NCBI RefSeq assembly: GCF_050490315.1
Contig: NZ_JBNPEO010000013.1
Coordinates: 3,440 to 67,439 of the forward strand
Direction: 5' to 3'
DNA length: 64,000 nucleotides
Source: JBNPEO01 sp050490315
Lineage (GTDB): Bacteria > Actinomycetota > Actinomycetes > Actinomycetales > Micrococcaceae
The translations under genes were made by a program, and so were the position numbers. The notes beneath the pieces were generated by a model that was not told the DNA's origin, made no database searches, and saw only the letters and a list, made by a program, of their open reading frames with translations. Positions 8,695 to 17,392 of this stretch are shown piece after piece; position 1 is the stretch's first letter, and each line of letters opens with the position of its first letter.

Positions 8695-9831
8695 ATGACT
8701 TCCGAGCACACCACCACGGAAGGCGCTGCAGCTGCCGCCGCTCCGCATCCCCGCCCAGTACTGAAAACCCTTCCCGCCTACGCCGCAGGAAAACCTCCCG
8801 CACCTGTTGACGGTCTGACCAGCTACAAGCTCTCTTCCAACGAGAACCCATTACCGCCCATCCCGGCAGTATCGGCTGCAATCGCTGATTTCCAAGACTT
8901 CAACCGGTACCCGGACCCGCTCAGCACGGCGCTGCGTGAAGCACTGAGCAGTTTCTCCTCGGTCCCGGCCGAGGATATTGTCACCGGATCCGGAAGCCTA
9001 GGGGCGTTGAACCAGATTTTGGCGGCTTTTGCCGGTTCCAACGACGACGGCAAACCAGACGAAGTGATTTACGCTTGGCGCTCCTTCGAGGCCTACCCCA
9101 TCTCGGTGAGTCTTGCTGGTGCCCAAAGTGTTCAAGTGCCGCTAACTTCAGACGGCCGGCACAACCTCGAGGCAATGGCAGAGGCAATTGGCGCGCACAC
9201 CCGCGTGATTCTGCTATGCACCCCAAATAACCCCACCGGCCCGGTGTTGCGTGCCGAGGAGACCGAAGTTTTTATTAAGCGGGTTCCCTCGAACGTGGTT
9301 GTGGTGATTGATGAGGCGTACCAAGAATTCGTTCGTGACCCGGAAGCCGTTGATGGCCTAGAAATGTACAAGAAGTACCCCAACGTCATTGTGCTGCGGA
9401 CCTTCTCCAAAGCCCACGGCTTGGCTGGTTTGCGCGTGGGTTACTCGGTGTCCCAAGCAGGAATCACCGCTCAATTGCGCAAGGCAGCCACACCTTTTGC
9501 CGTGTCTCAAATTGCCGAACGGGCAGCTATTACCTCCCTGGAAAACTACGCTGACGTTGAATGTCGGGTTCAGAGCATTGTTGACGAGCGGGAGCGTGTA
9601 GTGGACGGGCTCAAAGACCTTGGTTGGGACATTCCACAAGCCGAAGGGAACTTCGTTTGGCTCAACGTTGGGGACAATAGTGCTGAGTTTGCCGCGCTCG
9701 CTGCTGAACACGCACTGAGCGTGCGTGCCTTTGCTGGCGAAGGTGTGCGTGTGAGCATTGGTGAGCCCGAAGCAAACACCCGCTTTTTGGCGATGTGTGC
9801 CGGGTATACAAAAGCGCCGCGAGGATCCTAG
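8695..9831 (+). CDS. hisC: histidinol-phosphate / aromatic amino acid aminotransferase
   Basis: A 378-residue class I/II PLP aminotransferase. The PLP lysine lies in TFSKAHGLAGLRVGY, with SSNENPLPP near the N terminus, LCTPNNPTGP and VIDEAYQEF in the usual order. This fits HisC or its close relative Pat, which transaminates phenylpyruvate-type acids. No his gene is nearby, and the gene stands just before a 2-oxoacid dehydrogenase operon, so the aromatic transaminase role (pat, hisC2) is about as likely as histidine synthesis. The first 20 residues are an Ala/Thr-rich extension. Confidence 0.88.
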   Translation: MTSEHTTTEGAAAAAAPHPRPVLKTLPAYAAGKPPAPVDGLTSYKLSSNENPLPPIPAVSAAIADFQDFNRYPDPLSTALREALSSFSSVPAEDIVTGSGSLGALNQILAAFAGSNDDGKPDEVIYAWRSFEAYPISVSLAGAQSVQVPLTSDGRHNLEAMAEAIGAHTRVILLCTPNNPTGPVLRAEETEVFIKRVPSNVVVVIDEAYQEFVRDPEAVDGLEMYKKYPNVIVLRTFSKAHGLAGLRVGYSVSQAGITAQLRKAATPFAVSQIAERAAITSLENYADVECRVQSIVDERERVVDGLKDLGWDIPQAEGNFVWLNVGDNSAEFAALAAEHALSVRAFAGEGVRVSIGEPEANTRFLAMCAGYTKAPRGS

Positions 9832-9891
9832 CGCTTAACAACCGCTGTAAACGTGGCCTTTCCCCGCTAAAGTGAACTGCGGAAGTAATAC

Positions 9892-9929
9892 ATATTCCCC
9901 AAATGGAATGCATGCCATTTGGGGAATAT
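9892..9929. promoter_or_regulatory. long perfect inverted repeat, probable operator of the 2-oxoacid dehydrogenase operon
   Basis: Two perfectly complementary 15-base arms (ATATTCCCCAAATGG and CCATTTGGGGAATAT) are separated by eight bases (AATGCATG). It sits 61 bases after hisC and 43 bases before the E1 alpha ATG. There is no following T-run, so it is a poor intrinsic terminator, and its position suits a dimeric repressor or activator site for the operon. The regulator is unknown; Lrp/AsnC or GntR types often control such operons. Confidence 0.75.
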
Positions 9930-9972
9930 ATCCGGTGAAAATGCTGGTTGAAGCGGCAGGCAAGGAGACGGC

Positions 9973-11202
9973 ATGGGTGAAGCTACGTTACCCACCACCG
10001 AGTTCGATGGTGTGGAGCAAGACAACGTCCAAGAAGCGTGGGCCCAGCAAGTCCAGGGTGGCCCGGGAGCCGGAATGATCCAGCTTTTGGATCAAGACGG
10101 TGTGCTGAAAGAGGACGCGTTCTTCTCTAGCTATGCCCAAAAACTGGATCCGGAGAAGCTTAAAGGTTTCTACCGGGACATGGCCAAGGTTCGCCGCTTC
10201 GACCAAGAAGCCACTGCCCTCCAGCGCCAAGGCCAGTTAGCCCTCTGGGTTCCGCTCACGGGACAAGAGGCTGCTCAAATCGGTTCCGGCCGCGCCACAC
10301 AACCGCAGGACTATCTGTTCCCCACGTACCGCGAACACGGTGTGGCTCTCACGCGTGACGTTGACATGGCCGAACTGCTCAAGCAATTCCGTGGAATTTC
10401 CAATGGCGGTTGGGACCCTCGCGAAAACAATTTCCACCTCTACACTTTGGTCCTCGCGGCACAAACCCTGCATGCAGTTGGTTATGCCATGGGCATCCAA
10501 CGCGACCAGAAACGTGGGATCACCAGCCAGACCGGGCCAGGCGCCGTCGTCGCTTATTTTGGTGACGGAGCCAGCTCTGAAGGCGACGTTCACGAATCTA
10601 TGGTCTTTGCAGCGAGCTTTAACGCGCCAGTGGTTTTCTTCTGCCAGAACAACCACTGGGCTATTTCCGTTCCCACCGCCGTGCAAACTAAGGTGCCGTT
10701 GAGCCAGCGTGCCAATGGCTACGGGTTCCCGGGAATCCGGGTGGACGGAAACGATGTCATTGCCGTGCATGCTGTGACCGAGTGGGCACTTGAGCATGCT
10801 CGCCAGGGCAAGGGTCCGGTACTGATCGAAGCCTTTACCTACCGGGTTGGCGCGCACACCACGGCCGATGACCCTACCAAGTACCGCGAATCCTCCGAAG
10901 AGCAGCAGTGGCGGGCCAAAGATCCGCTGGAGCGTCTAGAAAAGTATTTGCGTGCTCAAGACTTCGCAGACGACGCCTTCTTTGAATCCGTAGCAGCAGA
11001 CGGTGTGGAGCTGGCCGATTATGTCCGCAAAACCACTCTGGCCCTCGAAGGCCCGGACTTCCGCGAGTCCTTCGCCAACGCCTATGCCGAGCAGCACTCT
11101 CTGGTGGCTGAAGAACTCGCGTGGTTCCAGCAATACGAAGCCGGGTTCGCCGGCGCAGACGAGGCAACAGCCACTGACACCGCCGAAGGAGTGGCCCAGT
11201 GA
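9973..11202 (+). CDS. bkdA: 2-oxoacid dehydrogenase E1 component, alpha subunit (branched-chain or pyruvate type)
   Basis: A 409-residue thiamine-diphosphate enzyme subunit. The ThDP/Mg motif is GDGASSEGD...NN: it begins with GDGASSEGDVHESM and ends with FFCQNNHW. FPTYREHG and the YRVGAHTTADDPTKYR phosphorylation-loop-like region are also present. With the beta subunit it decarboxylates a 2-oxoacid and loads the acyl group onto lipoyl-E2. Most actinobacteria use the single-chain AceE for pyruvate, so a heterotetrameric E1 like this more likely serves branched-chain 2-oxoacids; annotation as pdhA is common too. AAGGAG precedes ATG 9973. Confidence 0.93.
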   Translation: MGEATLPTTEFDGVEQDNVQEAWAQQVQGGPGAGMIQLLDQDGVLKEDAFFSSYAQKLDPEKLKGFYRDMAKVRRFDQEATALQRQGQLALWVPLTGQEAAQIGSGRATQPQDYLFPTYREHGVALTRDVDMAELLKQFRGISNGGWDPRENNFHLYTLVLAAQTLHAVGYAMGIQRDQKRGITSQTGPGAVVAYFGDGASSEGDVHESMVFAASFNAPVVFFCQNNHWAISVPTAVQTKVPLSQRANGYGFPGIRVDGNDVIAVHAVTEWALEHARQGKGPVLIEAFTYRVGAHTTADDPTKYRESSEEQQWRAKDPLERLEKYLRAQDFADDAFFESVAADGVELADYVRKTTLALEGPDFRESFANAYAEQHSLVAEELAWFQQYEAGFAGADEATATDTAEGVAQ

Positions 11203-12179
11203 CCACCATGACCATTGCCAAGGCCATTACCGCGGGATTGCGTGAGGCCCTGACCAAGGACGAAACCACCCTCTTGATGGGTGAAGACATCGGAGCACTT
11301 GGTGGTGTTTACCGCGTCACTGAAGGCCTGCTCAAAGAATTCGGCCCGGACCGTGTAGTGGATTCCCCGCTGGCAGAGTCCGGAATCATCGGAACGGCCA
11401 TTGGGCTGGCGCTGCGCGGCTACCGGCCCGTATGCGAGATTCAGTTCGACGGTTTTGTATTCCCCGGCTTCAACCAAATCACCACCCAGCTGGCAAAACT
11501 GCACGCACGCAGCAACGGCAACCTCACGGTTCCCGTGGTGATTCGTATCCCTTACGGTGGCGGTATTGGTTCAGTAGAACACCACTCAGAGTCTCCAGAA
11601 GCGCTCTTCGCTCACACGGCAGGGCTGCGCATCATCACCCCTTCCAACCCGCATGACGCCTACTGGATGATCCAGCAAGCCATCGACTCTCAGGATCCGG
11701 TTATTGTCTTTGAACCCAAACGCCGTTATTGGCTCAAGGGGGAAGTGGATCTTGAAAGCCCCGGTGCTTCAGCTGATCCTCACAAGGCCCACGTGCTGCG
11801 CGAAGGCACCGACGCCACAGTGGTTGCCTATGGTCCGCTGGTTCCCGTTGCGCTCGCTGCAGCCGAGGCGGCTCAGGAGGACGGCCACAGTGTGGAAGTG
11901 ATCGATTTGCGATCCATTTCCCCGATCGACTTTGACACTGTGGAAGCCTCGGTCAAAAAGACCGGCCGGCTAGTGGTTGCCCATGAGGCTCCCACCTTTG
12001 GTGGTATTGGCGGAGAAATTGCCTCCCGCATTAGCGAGCGTGCATTTTTGCACCTCGAAGCTCCGGTGATCCGCGTTGGCGCATTCCACCTGCCGTATCC
12101 CGTGGCCAAGGTTGAAGAACATTACGTACCGGACATCGACAGGATCTTGGAAGCTCTTGACCGGTCCTTCAGCTACTGA
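11199..12179 (+). CDS. bkdB: 2-oxoacid dehydrogenase E1 component, beta subunit
   Basis: A 326-residue transketolase-like subunit beginning at GTG in a GTGA overlap with the alpha gene. The landmarks are LLMGEDIGALGGVYRVT, DSPLAESGIIG (where the ThDP-activating Glu lies), GGGIGSVEHHS, EPKRRYW and the C-terminal swivel domain with VVAHEAPTFGG. Tight coupling with bkdA fits the alpha2-beta2 E1 stoichiometry. Specificity (branched-chain versus pyruvate) cannot be settled from motifs alone. Confidence 0.93.
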   Translation: MTTMTIAKAITAGLREALTKDETTLLMGEDIGALGGVYRVTEGLLKEFGPDRVVDSPLAESGIIGTAIGLALRGYRPVCEIQFDGFVFPGFNQITTQLAKLHARSNGNLTVPVVIRIPYGGGIGSVEHHSESPEALFAHTAGLRIITPSNPHDAYWMIQQAIDSQDPVIVFEPKRRYWLKGEVDLESPGASADPHKAHVLREGTDATVVAYGPLVPVALAAAEAAQEDGHSVEVIDLRSISPIDFDTVEASVKKTGRLVVAHEAPTFGGIGGEIASRISERAFLHLEAPVIRVGAFHLPYPVAKVEEHYVPDIDRILEALDRSFSY

Positions 12180-12246
12180 GCCAGCGGTTCACCCCGCTAC
12201 TCCCACCATATTTCCGAACTCGACTTTTCCCTAAAGGGCGGATTCC

Positions 12247-13755
12247 ATGAGCGTGAACAAGTTCAACCTGCCAGACGTCGGCGAAGGCCTCACCGAAGCC
12301 GAGATTGTGGCTTGGAAGGTAAAGCCCGGCGACGTTGTGGCGATCAACGATGTCCTGTGCGAGATTGAGACGGCTAAGTCCCTTGTGGAATTGCCTTCCC
12401 CCTTTGCTGGGACCGTTCTAGAGCTTCTGGCTGAGGAGGGCGTAACCATTGAGGTGGGGACGCCCATCATTTCCGTGGGTGACGCCACCGAGGCACCCGC
12501 GGCCATTGCATCCCCAGCGACGGGATCTGCTGCTGAGCCGGTGGAGCAACCCATGTACGGAACACTTCCCGCTGCAGATTCCGAGGACGCAGCGCCGGGT
12601 CCCTTGGTGGGTTCAGGTCCCAAGGCCGACGCCGTTAAGCGCCGCCCCCGCGCAGCTGCAGCATCCGCTGCGGGAACCGCAGCGCCAGCAGCTTCACAGA
12701 CAGGCTCGGTTGCGTCAGCACCGCCTGTACCCGGCACTATTGCACCCGCCCCCGCCCCCGCCGCAGCCCCAGCCGCAGCCCCAGCTGCGCCAAGCCCCAG
12801 CCCCAGGGTGCGGTCGGCTGAAAAGCCGGGGATCGGCGTCGCACTCTCCGGTTTGGTTAACCGCGTTTTGGCCAAACCGCCAGTCCGTAAGATCGCTCGT
12901 GATCTTGGAATCGACCTCGCCGACGTTGTTCCCACCGGTGCACGCGGCGAAGTCACCCGTGATGACTTGGTCAGCTACCAGGCGCAACGTGACGCCGAGG
13001 TAGATCAGGCTGAAGGTTTCTGGCGGTCGAATACGGGCACTCAAGAACAGCGAATTGAACGCGTTCCGGTCAAGGGTGTCCGCAAGGCAACAGCCACGGC
13101 CATGGTGAATTCGGCCTTCTCTGCCCCGCACGTGAGCATTTTTGTTGACGTTGATGCCAGCCGAACCATGGAGTTTGTGAAGCGCCTCAAGGTCTCTCGC
13201 GATTTTGAAGGAATCAAAGTTTCGCCCTTGCTGATCCTTGCGAAGGCAGTCATTTGGGCGGCAGCGCGCAACCCCAGCGTGAACGCCACCTGGTCTGACA
13301 CCGAGGACGGAAGCGGTGCAGAGATCCACGTAAAGCACTTTATGAACCTGGGAATCGCAGCCGCCACCCCGCGCGGCCTGATGGTTCCCAACATCAAAAA
13401 CGCCCAGGACCTTTCGCTGAAGGAACTGGCCACTGCTCTGAATGAACTAGCCACCACTGCCCGGGCCGGCAAAACCAAACCCGCAGATATGCAGGGAGGT
13501 TCCCTGACCATCACCAACATTGGTGCGCTGGGTATCGACACCGGAACGCCCATCATCAACCCGGGTGAAGTGGCGATTGTGGCCTTCGGAACCATCAAGC
13601 AAAAGCCATGGGTCCTCGACGGTGAGGTGATCCCGCGCTGGATCACCACACTCGGCGGCTCCTTCGATCACCGTGTGGTGGACGGAGACCTCTCGGCTCG
13701 CTTTATGGCAGACGTTGCAGCCATCCTTGAAGAGCCAGCCCTGTTGCTCGATTAG
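12247..13755 (+). CDS. bkdC: dihydrolipoyl acyltransferase (E2) of the 2-oxoacid dehydrogenase complex
   Basis: A 502-residue E2 with one lipoyl domain (residues 1-80; the lipoylated Lys44 is in EIETAKSLVE), a long Ala/Pro linker (about 85-190), a peripheral subunit-binding domain (about 205-245, PPVRKIARDLGIDL) and a C-terminal acyltransferase core with DHRVVDGDLSARFM, where the catalytic His and Asp lie. It transfers the acyl group to CoA. No E3 (lpd) is encoded beside it, so the complex must use one from elsewhere. It follows the E1 genes after 67 bases. Confidence 0.94.
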   Translation: MSVNKFNLPDVGEGLTEAEIVAWKVKPGDVVAINDVLCEIETAKSLVELPSPFAGTVLELLAEEGVTIEVGTPIISVGDATEAPAAIASPATGSAAEPVEQPMYGTLPAADSEDAAPGPLVGSGPKADAVKRRPRAAAASAAGTAAPAASQTGSVASAPPVPGTIAPAPAPAAAPAAAPAAPSPSPRVRSAEKPGIGVALSGLVNRVLAKPPVRKIARDLGIDLADVVPTGARGEVTRDDLVSYQAQRDAEVDQAEGFWRSNTGTQEQRIERVPVKGVRKATATAMVNSAFSAPHVSIFVDVDASRTMEFVKRLKVSRDFEGIKVSPLLILAKAVIWAAARNPSVNATWSDTEDGSGAEIHVKHFMNLGIAAATPRGLMVPNIKNAQDLSLKELATALNELATTARAGKTKPADMQGGSLTITNIGALGIDTGTPIINPGEVAIVAFGTIKQKPWVLDGEVIPRWITTLGGSFDHRVVDGDLSARFMADVAAILEEPALLLD

Positions 13756-13806
13756 GGGAGGTGCTCAATTAAGCAGGTGTTCGAGTAGCTGGTCAACTAA
13801 GCAGAA

Positions 13807-13845
13807 AGAGCCCCCTAAATCCGCCGAGATTTAGGGGGCTCTTTT
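13807..13845 (+). terminator. rho-independent terminator after the 2-oxoacid dehydrogenase operon
   Basis: A perfect 15-bp stem (AGAGCCCCCTAAATC / GATTTAGGGGGCTCT) with a six-base loop CGCCGA and a following TTTT. It lies between the E2 gene and the convergent universal stress gene and could also stop transcription from the other side. Confidence 0.9.
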
Positions 13846-13864
13846 GTGCGTTCAGTGAGGCTGA

Positions 13865-14293
13865 TTACTCTTCAATGTCCGTCTTGGCGATGAAAACGTC
13901 ACACGGAGCGGTGTGAGCTACCGTGTTGGCAACGCTACCCAGCACTCGGCCGAGTCCCTGCATACGGCGGTTTCCCACCACGATCAGCTGAGCGTTGAGA
14001 CGCTCGGCTTCCTTGACCAAAGCTTCTGCCGGCTTGCCCCGCGCCGAGGAATACGTCACGGCAGGTGCGCCGCCTAGGTCGTTCGCAACAGACTTGGCGA
14101 CCTTCTCGGCGTCGTCCGCGTCAGAAACAATCCAAGTATCGCTGCCACTGCCAAAAACCTCAGTGCGATCGCTGTCAAAGGCGCTTACAACGTGAAGTGT
14201 GGCACCGAGGCCAGTGGCCATGGTCAATGCTTTTTGAGCAGCTCGCTTGGCAGTTTCGCTGCCATCTACACCGACAAGAACTACACCGGACAT
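13865..14293 (-). CDS. universal stress protein, UspA family
   Basis: A 142-residue single-domain Usp. It starts SGVVLVGVDGSETAKRA, the family's first strand and helix, and ends with the nucleotide-binding signature in VVGNRRMQGLGRVLGSVANTV. The frame extends 15 codons further upstream, but ATG 14293 has a good AAAGGAG site eight bases before it. Usp proteins bind ATP or AMP and respond to starvation and stress; no specific partner is suggested by the neighbours. Confidence 0.92.
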   Translation of the reverse strand: MSGVVLVGVDGSETAKRAAQKALTMATGLGATLHVVSAFDSDRTEVFGSGSDTWIVSDADDAEKVAKSVANDLGGAPAVTYSSARGKPAEALVKEAERLNAQLIVVGNRRMQGLGRVLGSVANTVAHTAPCDVFIAKTDIEE

Positions 14294-14368
14294 GGTTTGA
14301 CTCCTTTGTTGTACTGAAATTCGGCACGCAAGCCGCACACGTTATTGCTTAGACTACAGCGGCGCGTC

Positions 14369-15661
14369 TCAGAGCGCAGTGATGGCGTCTTTAAGAACAG
14401 GTGCCAGCCTGCGGACGCCTTCTGCGATGGTCTCTGGCGGGACCACACTAAATGCCAAGCGAAGCTTGTTGGACGGTTCGTCACCGTGCGTAAATGCGGC
14501 CCCAGGAATAAATACGACGCCGGCTTCGATCGCCTTTTGCAACAAGGGGTACGTGTCAACCCCTTCTGGGAGTGTGACCCACACAAAGAATCCACCTTCT
14601 GGCTTGGTCCACGAAACACCTTGGGGCATGTGCTCTTCGAGGGCTGCCAGTAAAGCGGTGCAGCGTTCCTCATAAAGTGCCCGGTAGGTTTCGATCTGCC
14701 CGCGCCAGTCAAAGTCACGCAGGTAGGCGGAGATCAGCATTTGGTTGAGTGTGGGTGGGCACAGAGTGACGGCCTCGGATGCGAGGTAAAAGCGGCGCTG
14801 GAGATGGGCTGGGACCAGCGCCCAGCCAACGCGCAAGCCCGGAGCGAAGATTTTGGAGAAGGATCCCATGTAGATCACGTCGTGTGGGTTCGCTGCTCGC
14901 ATGGGGGCGTAGGGGTGACCGTCAAAGCGCAAAAGCCCGTAAGGGTTATCCTCCAAAACCAAGATATTCGCCGCACGGCATATATCTACGATCCGCTGGC
15001 GGCGCTCTTCGGCCAGGGTGATGCCGGAAGGGTTGTTGAAGTTGGGGATGGTGTAGAGGAACTTGATGTTTTTGCCCTGGGCGACCAATGCGGCAATGCG
15101 CTCTTCTAGGACTTCAGGGATAAGGCCATCCTGATCCATCTCGATCGCTTCAACTTCAACCTCATAGGCCTCAAAGGTGTTCAGCGCGCCCACGTAGGTG
15201 GGGTTTTCCACCAGAACCACATCGCCCGGGTTGCAAAAGACCTTGGTGGCCACGTCTTGTGCAGACTGTGAGCCGGCGGTGATCACCACATTTTCGGGAA
15301 CAGCGTCGGTGATACCTTCGGCTGCCATCACTTCGCAGATCTGCGTACGGAGCTCTTCGGTACCCTGACCGCCACCGTACTGCAGGGCCTCCATGCCTTG
15401 CTCGGAAATAATCTTGGCGGCGGCCTGACCTAGGCGTTCAAGCGGGAGGGATTGCAAGTAGGGGTTTCCGCCAGCAAGAGACACCAGTCCGGGGCGCATG
15501 GAGATATCAAATACATCCCGGACGGCGGACTGCTTAATGTTGGCGGCCCGTTCAGAGAAGAGCAATTCGTGGCGTTTCGCGGAATCCGCGGCACGCTCCA
15601 AGGCATCTAGGGCTTCGGCGGGCAGCTTCTGAGCGTCCTCGTTCAATGTTTGATGGGTCAC
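14369..15661 (-). CDS. PLP-dependent aminotransferase (MocR/2-aminoadipate transaminase-like, no DNA-binding domain)
   Basis: About 430 residues if translation begins at the GTG at 15661 (VTHQTLNEDAQ); the frame is open another 66 codons, but that extension is Pro/Arg-rich and unlike protein. The fold-type I motifs are LQYGGGQGTEELR, TAGSQSAQDVA, IPNFNNPSG and the PLP lysine in GSFSKIFAPGLRVGW. This resembles LysN/ARO8-type and MocR C-terminal domains, acting on aromatic, branched or 2-aminoadipate substrates. No Shine-Dalgarno precedes the GTG; TATCCT six bases upstream could be a -10 of a leaderless transcript. Confidence 0.87.
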   Translation of the reverse strand: MTHQTLNEDAQKLPAEALDALERAADSAKRHELLFSERAANIKQSAVRDVFDISMRPGLVSLAGGNPYLQSLPLERLGQAAAKIISEQGMEALQYGGGQGTEELRTQICEVMAAEGITDAVPENVVITAGSQSAQDVATKVFCNPGDVVLVENPTYVGALNTFEAYEVEVEAIEMDQDGLIPEVLEERIAALVAQGKNIKFLYTIPNFNNPSGITLAEERRQRIVDICRAANILVLEDNPYGLLRFDGHPYAPMRAANPHDVIYMGSFSKIFAPGLRVGWALVPAHLQRRFYLASEAVTLCPPTLNQMLISAYLRDFDWRGQIETYRALYEERCTALLAALEEHMPQGVSWTKPEGGFFVWVTLPEGVDTYPLLQKAIEAGVVFIPGAAFTHGDEPSNKLRLAFSVVPPETIAEGVRRLAPVLKDAITAL

Positions 15662-15809
15662 AAGTTCAGGATACAACCCGAGGTTGTCAGTTAGGCAACA
15701 GTTGTTGCCAAAAAGTTCTCGAACGCTTGCACTTAAACAGCGCCGCCCCGGACGTTGACCATAAAAGAGCTCGGTGGTCGGCGTCCGGGGCGGGAGCGGA
15801 GGGAGGGGC

Positions 15810-16382
15810 CTAAGCGGCTGCCTCTTTGGTGGTATCAACCGCGGCAGTGATAGGTGCAAATAGTGCCTTGACCTGCTCTACAACCTCAGCGTCATCTTTG
15901 GGGTGGATTTCAGCAAAGCGGATCATGGATCCCGGGATGGCGAGCTTCACGTCTTCAAGAACCTTTGCGCCGGCGATTCCAACGGACTTGCGGGCGTCAT
16001 CGTGGGCCCACACGCCGCCGAACTGACCGTAAGCTGTGCCGATCACGGCAACTGGCTTGCCGGACAGGGCGCTAGTACCGTGCGGGCGGGATAGCCAGTC
16101 GATAGCGTTTTTAAGCGGGGCGGTCATGGTTCCGTTGTGCTCCGGGGTGATCAGCAAAAGCGAATCTGCTGCAGCAGCGGCGTCGCGAAGTGCCTGAGCG
16201 GCTGCGGGGACCTTGCCTTCCACGTCGATGTCTTCGTTAAAGAACGGAATGTCACCCAGGGTGTCGGCGATGGTAACCTCAACGTTTTCGGGGGCCAAGG
16301 CCTTGACCGTCTCGGCGAGCTTGCGGTTGATGGATTCGGTGCGAAGGCTTCCCACGAGAGTGAGAACGGTGCTCTTAGACAT
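15810..16382 (-). CDS. NADPH-dependent FMN reductase family protein
   Basis: A 190-residue flavodoxin-like enzyme. The FMN-phosphate loop is GSLRTESINRKLAE near the N terminus, and the isoalloxazine loop is PEHNGTMTAPLKNAIDWLSRP, a textbook pattern for SsuE/ChrR/ArsH-like reductases. It probably reduces flavin or quinones using NAD(P)H as a redox-stress enzyme. It is divergent from the TetR gene at 16496, with a palindromic operator between them, so repression by that regulator is likely. Confidence 0.92.
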   Translation of the reverse strand: MSKSTVLTLVGSLRTESINRKLAETVKALAPENVEVTIADTLGDIPFFNEDIDVEGKVPAAAQALRDAAAAADSLLLITPEHNGTMTAPLKNAIDWLSRPHGTSALSGKPVAVIGTAYGQFGGVWAHDDARKSVGIAGAKVLEDVKLAIPGSMIRFAEIHPKDDAEVVEQVKALFAPITAAVDTTKEAAA

Positions 16383-16448
16383 ATGTACTCCTTGATTGGG
16401 CCGCCGGAGGGCGGTCTGGGGTGAAGACTAGAAGTCGTTCAGGGGGCT

Positions 16449-16468
16449 AAACGGACTGCAGTCCGCTT
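16449..16468. promoter_or_regulatory. TetR-type operator between the FMN reductase and tetR genes
   Basis: The 20-base site contains the perfect 14-base palindrome CGGACTGCAGTCCG and extends to ten-base half sites with one mismatch. GGACT-N2-AGTCC cores are known for TetR regulators of NADPH-dependent reductases. It lies 15 bases before the -10-like TAGACT (16483-16488) of the regulator gene, so it should block both divergent promoters. Confidence 0.8.
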
Positions 16469-16495
16469 TCTATTCCCGGGCTTAGACTTTATTTT

Positions 16496-17104
16496 GTGAG
16501 CAAACTGCCGCTACAACTCCATGGGCCCCAACCAAGGCCTTCTGCGCGCAGTGATGCCAGCAGGAATCGCCAAGCACTCTTAGACGCCGCTCACGAATTA
16601 ATTGAATCGTGTGGCGCCCACGCGCTGACCATGGACAACTTGGCGTCCCGGGCCAAGGTTGGAAAGGGAACGGCGTTCCGGCATTTTGGTAGCCGCGGTG
16701 GGCTAATGATGACGTTGATCAGTGAGGCCGAGGCCGACTTCCAACGTGCCTTTATGTTTGGCCCACCGCCACTGGGCCCTGGCGCCCCCGCTCTAGAGCG
16801 GCTGATCTCTTACGGCGTAGAGCGGATCCATCTCATCCTGAAACTTGGACAGATTGTGGTGGAAGCGGAGAACGGTGTGACAAATAGGCACGACGCCGCG
16901 CCGGCCATCCTTTCCCGCCGCCACCTTGAGTTGCTGCTCACCGAAGCCGGGGTCACCGCAGATGCGTGGGTGATGGCAGCGAACTTGGCCGCCACGCTTG
17001 AAGCAGAGCGAATTCTCAATGCTGTGGAGCGGCACAAAATGCCTGTTCAGCGCCTCATTGACGGCTGGAAAGAACTCGTGACGCGTTTGGTCATGGCGGG
17101 GTAA
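16496..17104 (+). CDS. TetR-family transcriptional regulator
   Basis: A 202-residue regulator. The N-terminal helix-turn-helix is at about residues 27-72 (RQALLDAAHELIESCG, then LASRAKVGKGTAFRHFGSRGGLMM), and the rest is the variable helical ligand domain. It starts at GTG 16496 with no Shine-Dalgarno; a TAGACT -10 element ends eight bases upstream, suggesting a leaderless mRNA. It probably represses itself and the divergent FMN reductase through the palindrome at 16449-16468. The inducer is unknown, but quinones or electrophiles are plausible given the target. Confidence 0.92.
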   Translation: MSKLPLQLHGPQPRPSARSDASRNRQALLDAAHELIESCGAHALTMDNLASRAKVGKGTAFRHFGSRGGLMMTLISEAEADFQRAFMFGPPPLGPGAPALERLISYGVERIHLILKLGQIVVEAENGVTNRHDAAPAILSRRHLELLLTEAGVTADAWVMAANLAATLEAERILNAVERHKMPVQRLIDGWKELVTRLVMAG

Positions 17105-17392
17105 GGTAACCTGCCGCCGGCAATTCGTCCAGTCAAATAACGTGAAAGCGTATTTTCATAACAATATGGGCGCTAACTCCGCGGTTTACGCTGCGCGCCC
17201 TCAAATTGGCTGGGAATCCTGTGATACTTTCCTCTGGAATGTGACCCGTCACACACTGATCAAAAGTTGGTGGACGGCCCAGGGAAGGACATACATTGAG
17301 CGCACTGATCTATTGCGAGCGAACCCCCGGAGGCAGCTTCCTGCCCTCCGCGGCTAGCTTCGTCGCAGACTCGACGAGGTTCTAGTAAAACG
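17105..17392. other. intergenic leader region before the peptide ABC importer
   Basis: This gap should hold the promoter of the ABC importer. I see a short open frame (17142-17357), but it has no ribosome-binding site or recognisable motif, and no clear -10/-35 pair or terminator. Nothing else could be supported. Confidence 0.5.

Noticed and set aside
17142..17357. A 71-codon open frame before the ABC importer
   Set aside because: No ribosome-binding site, no motif, and it occupies the leader where the promoter should be.
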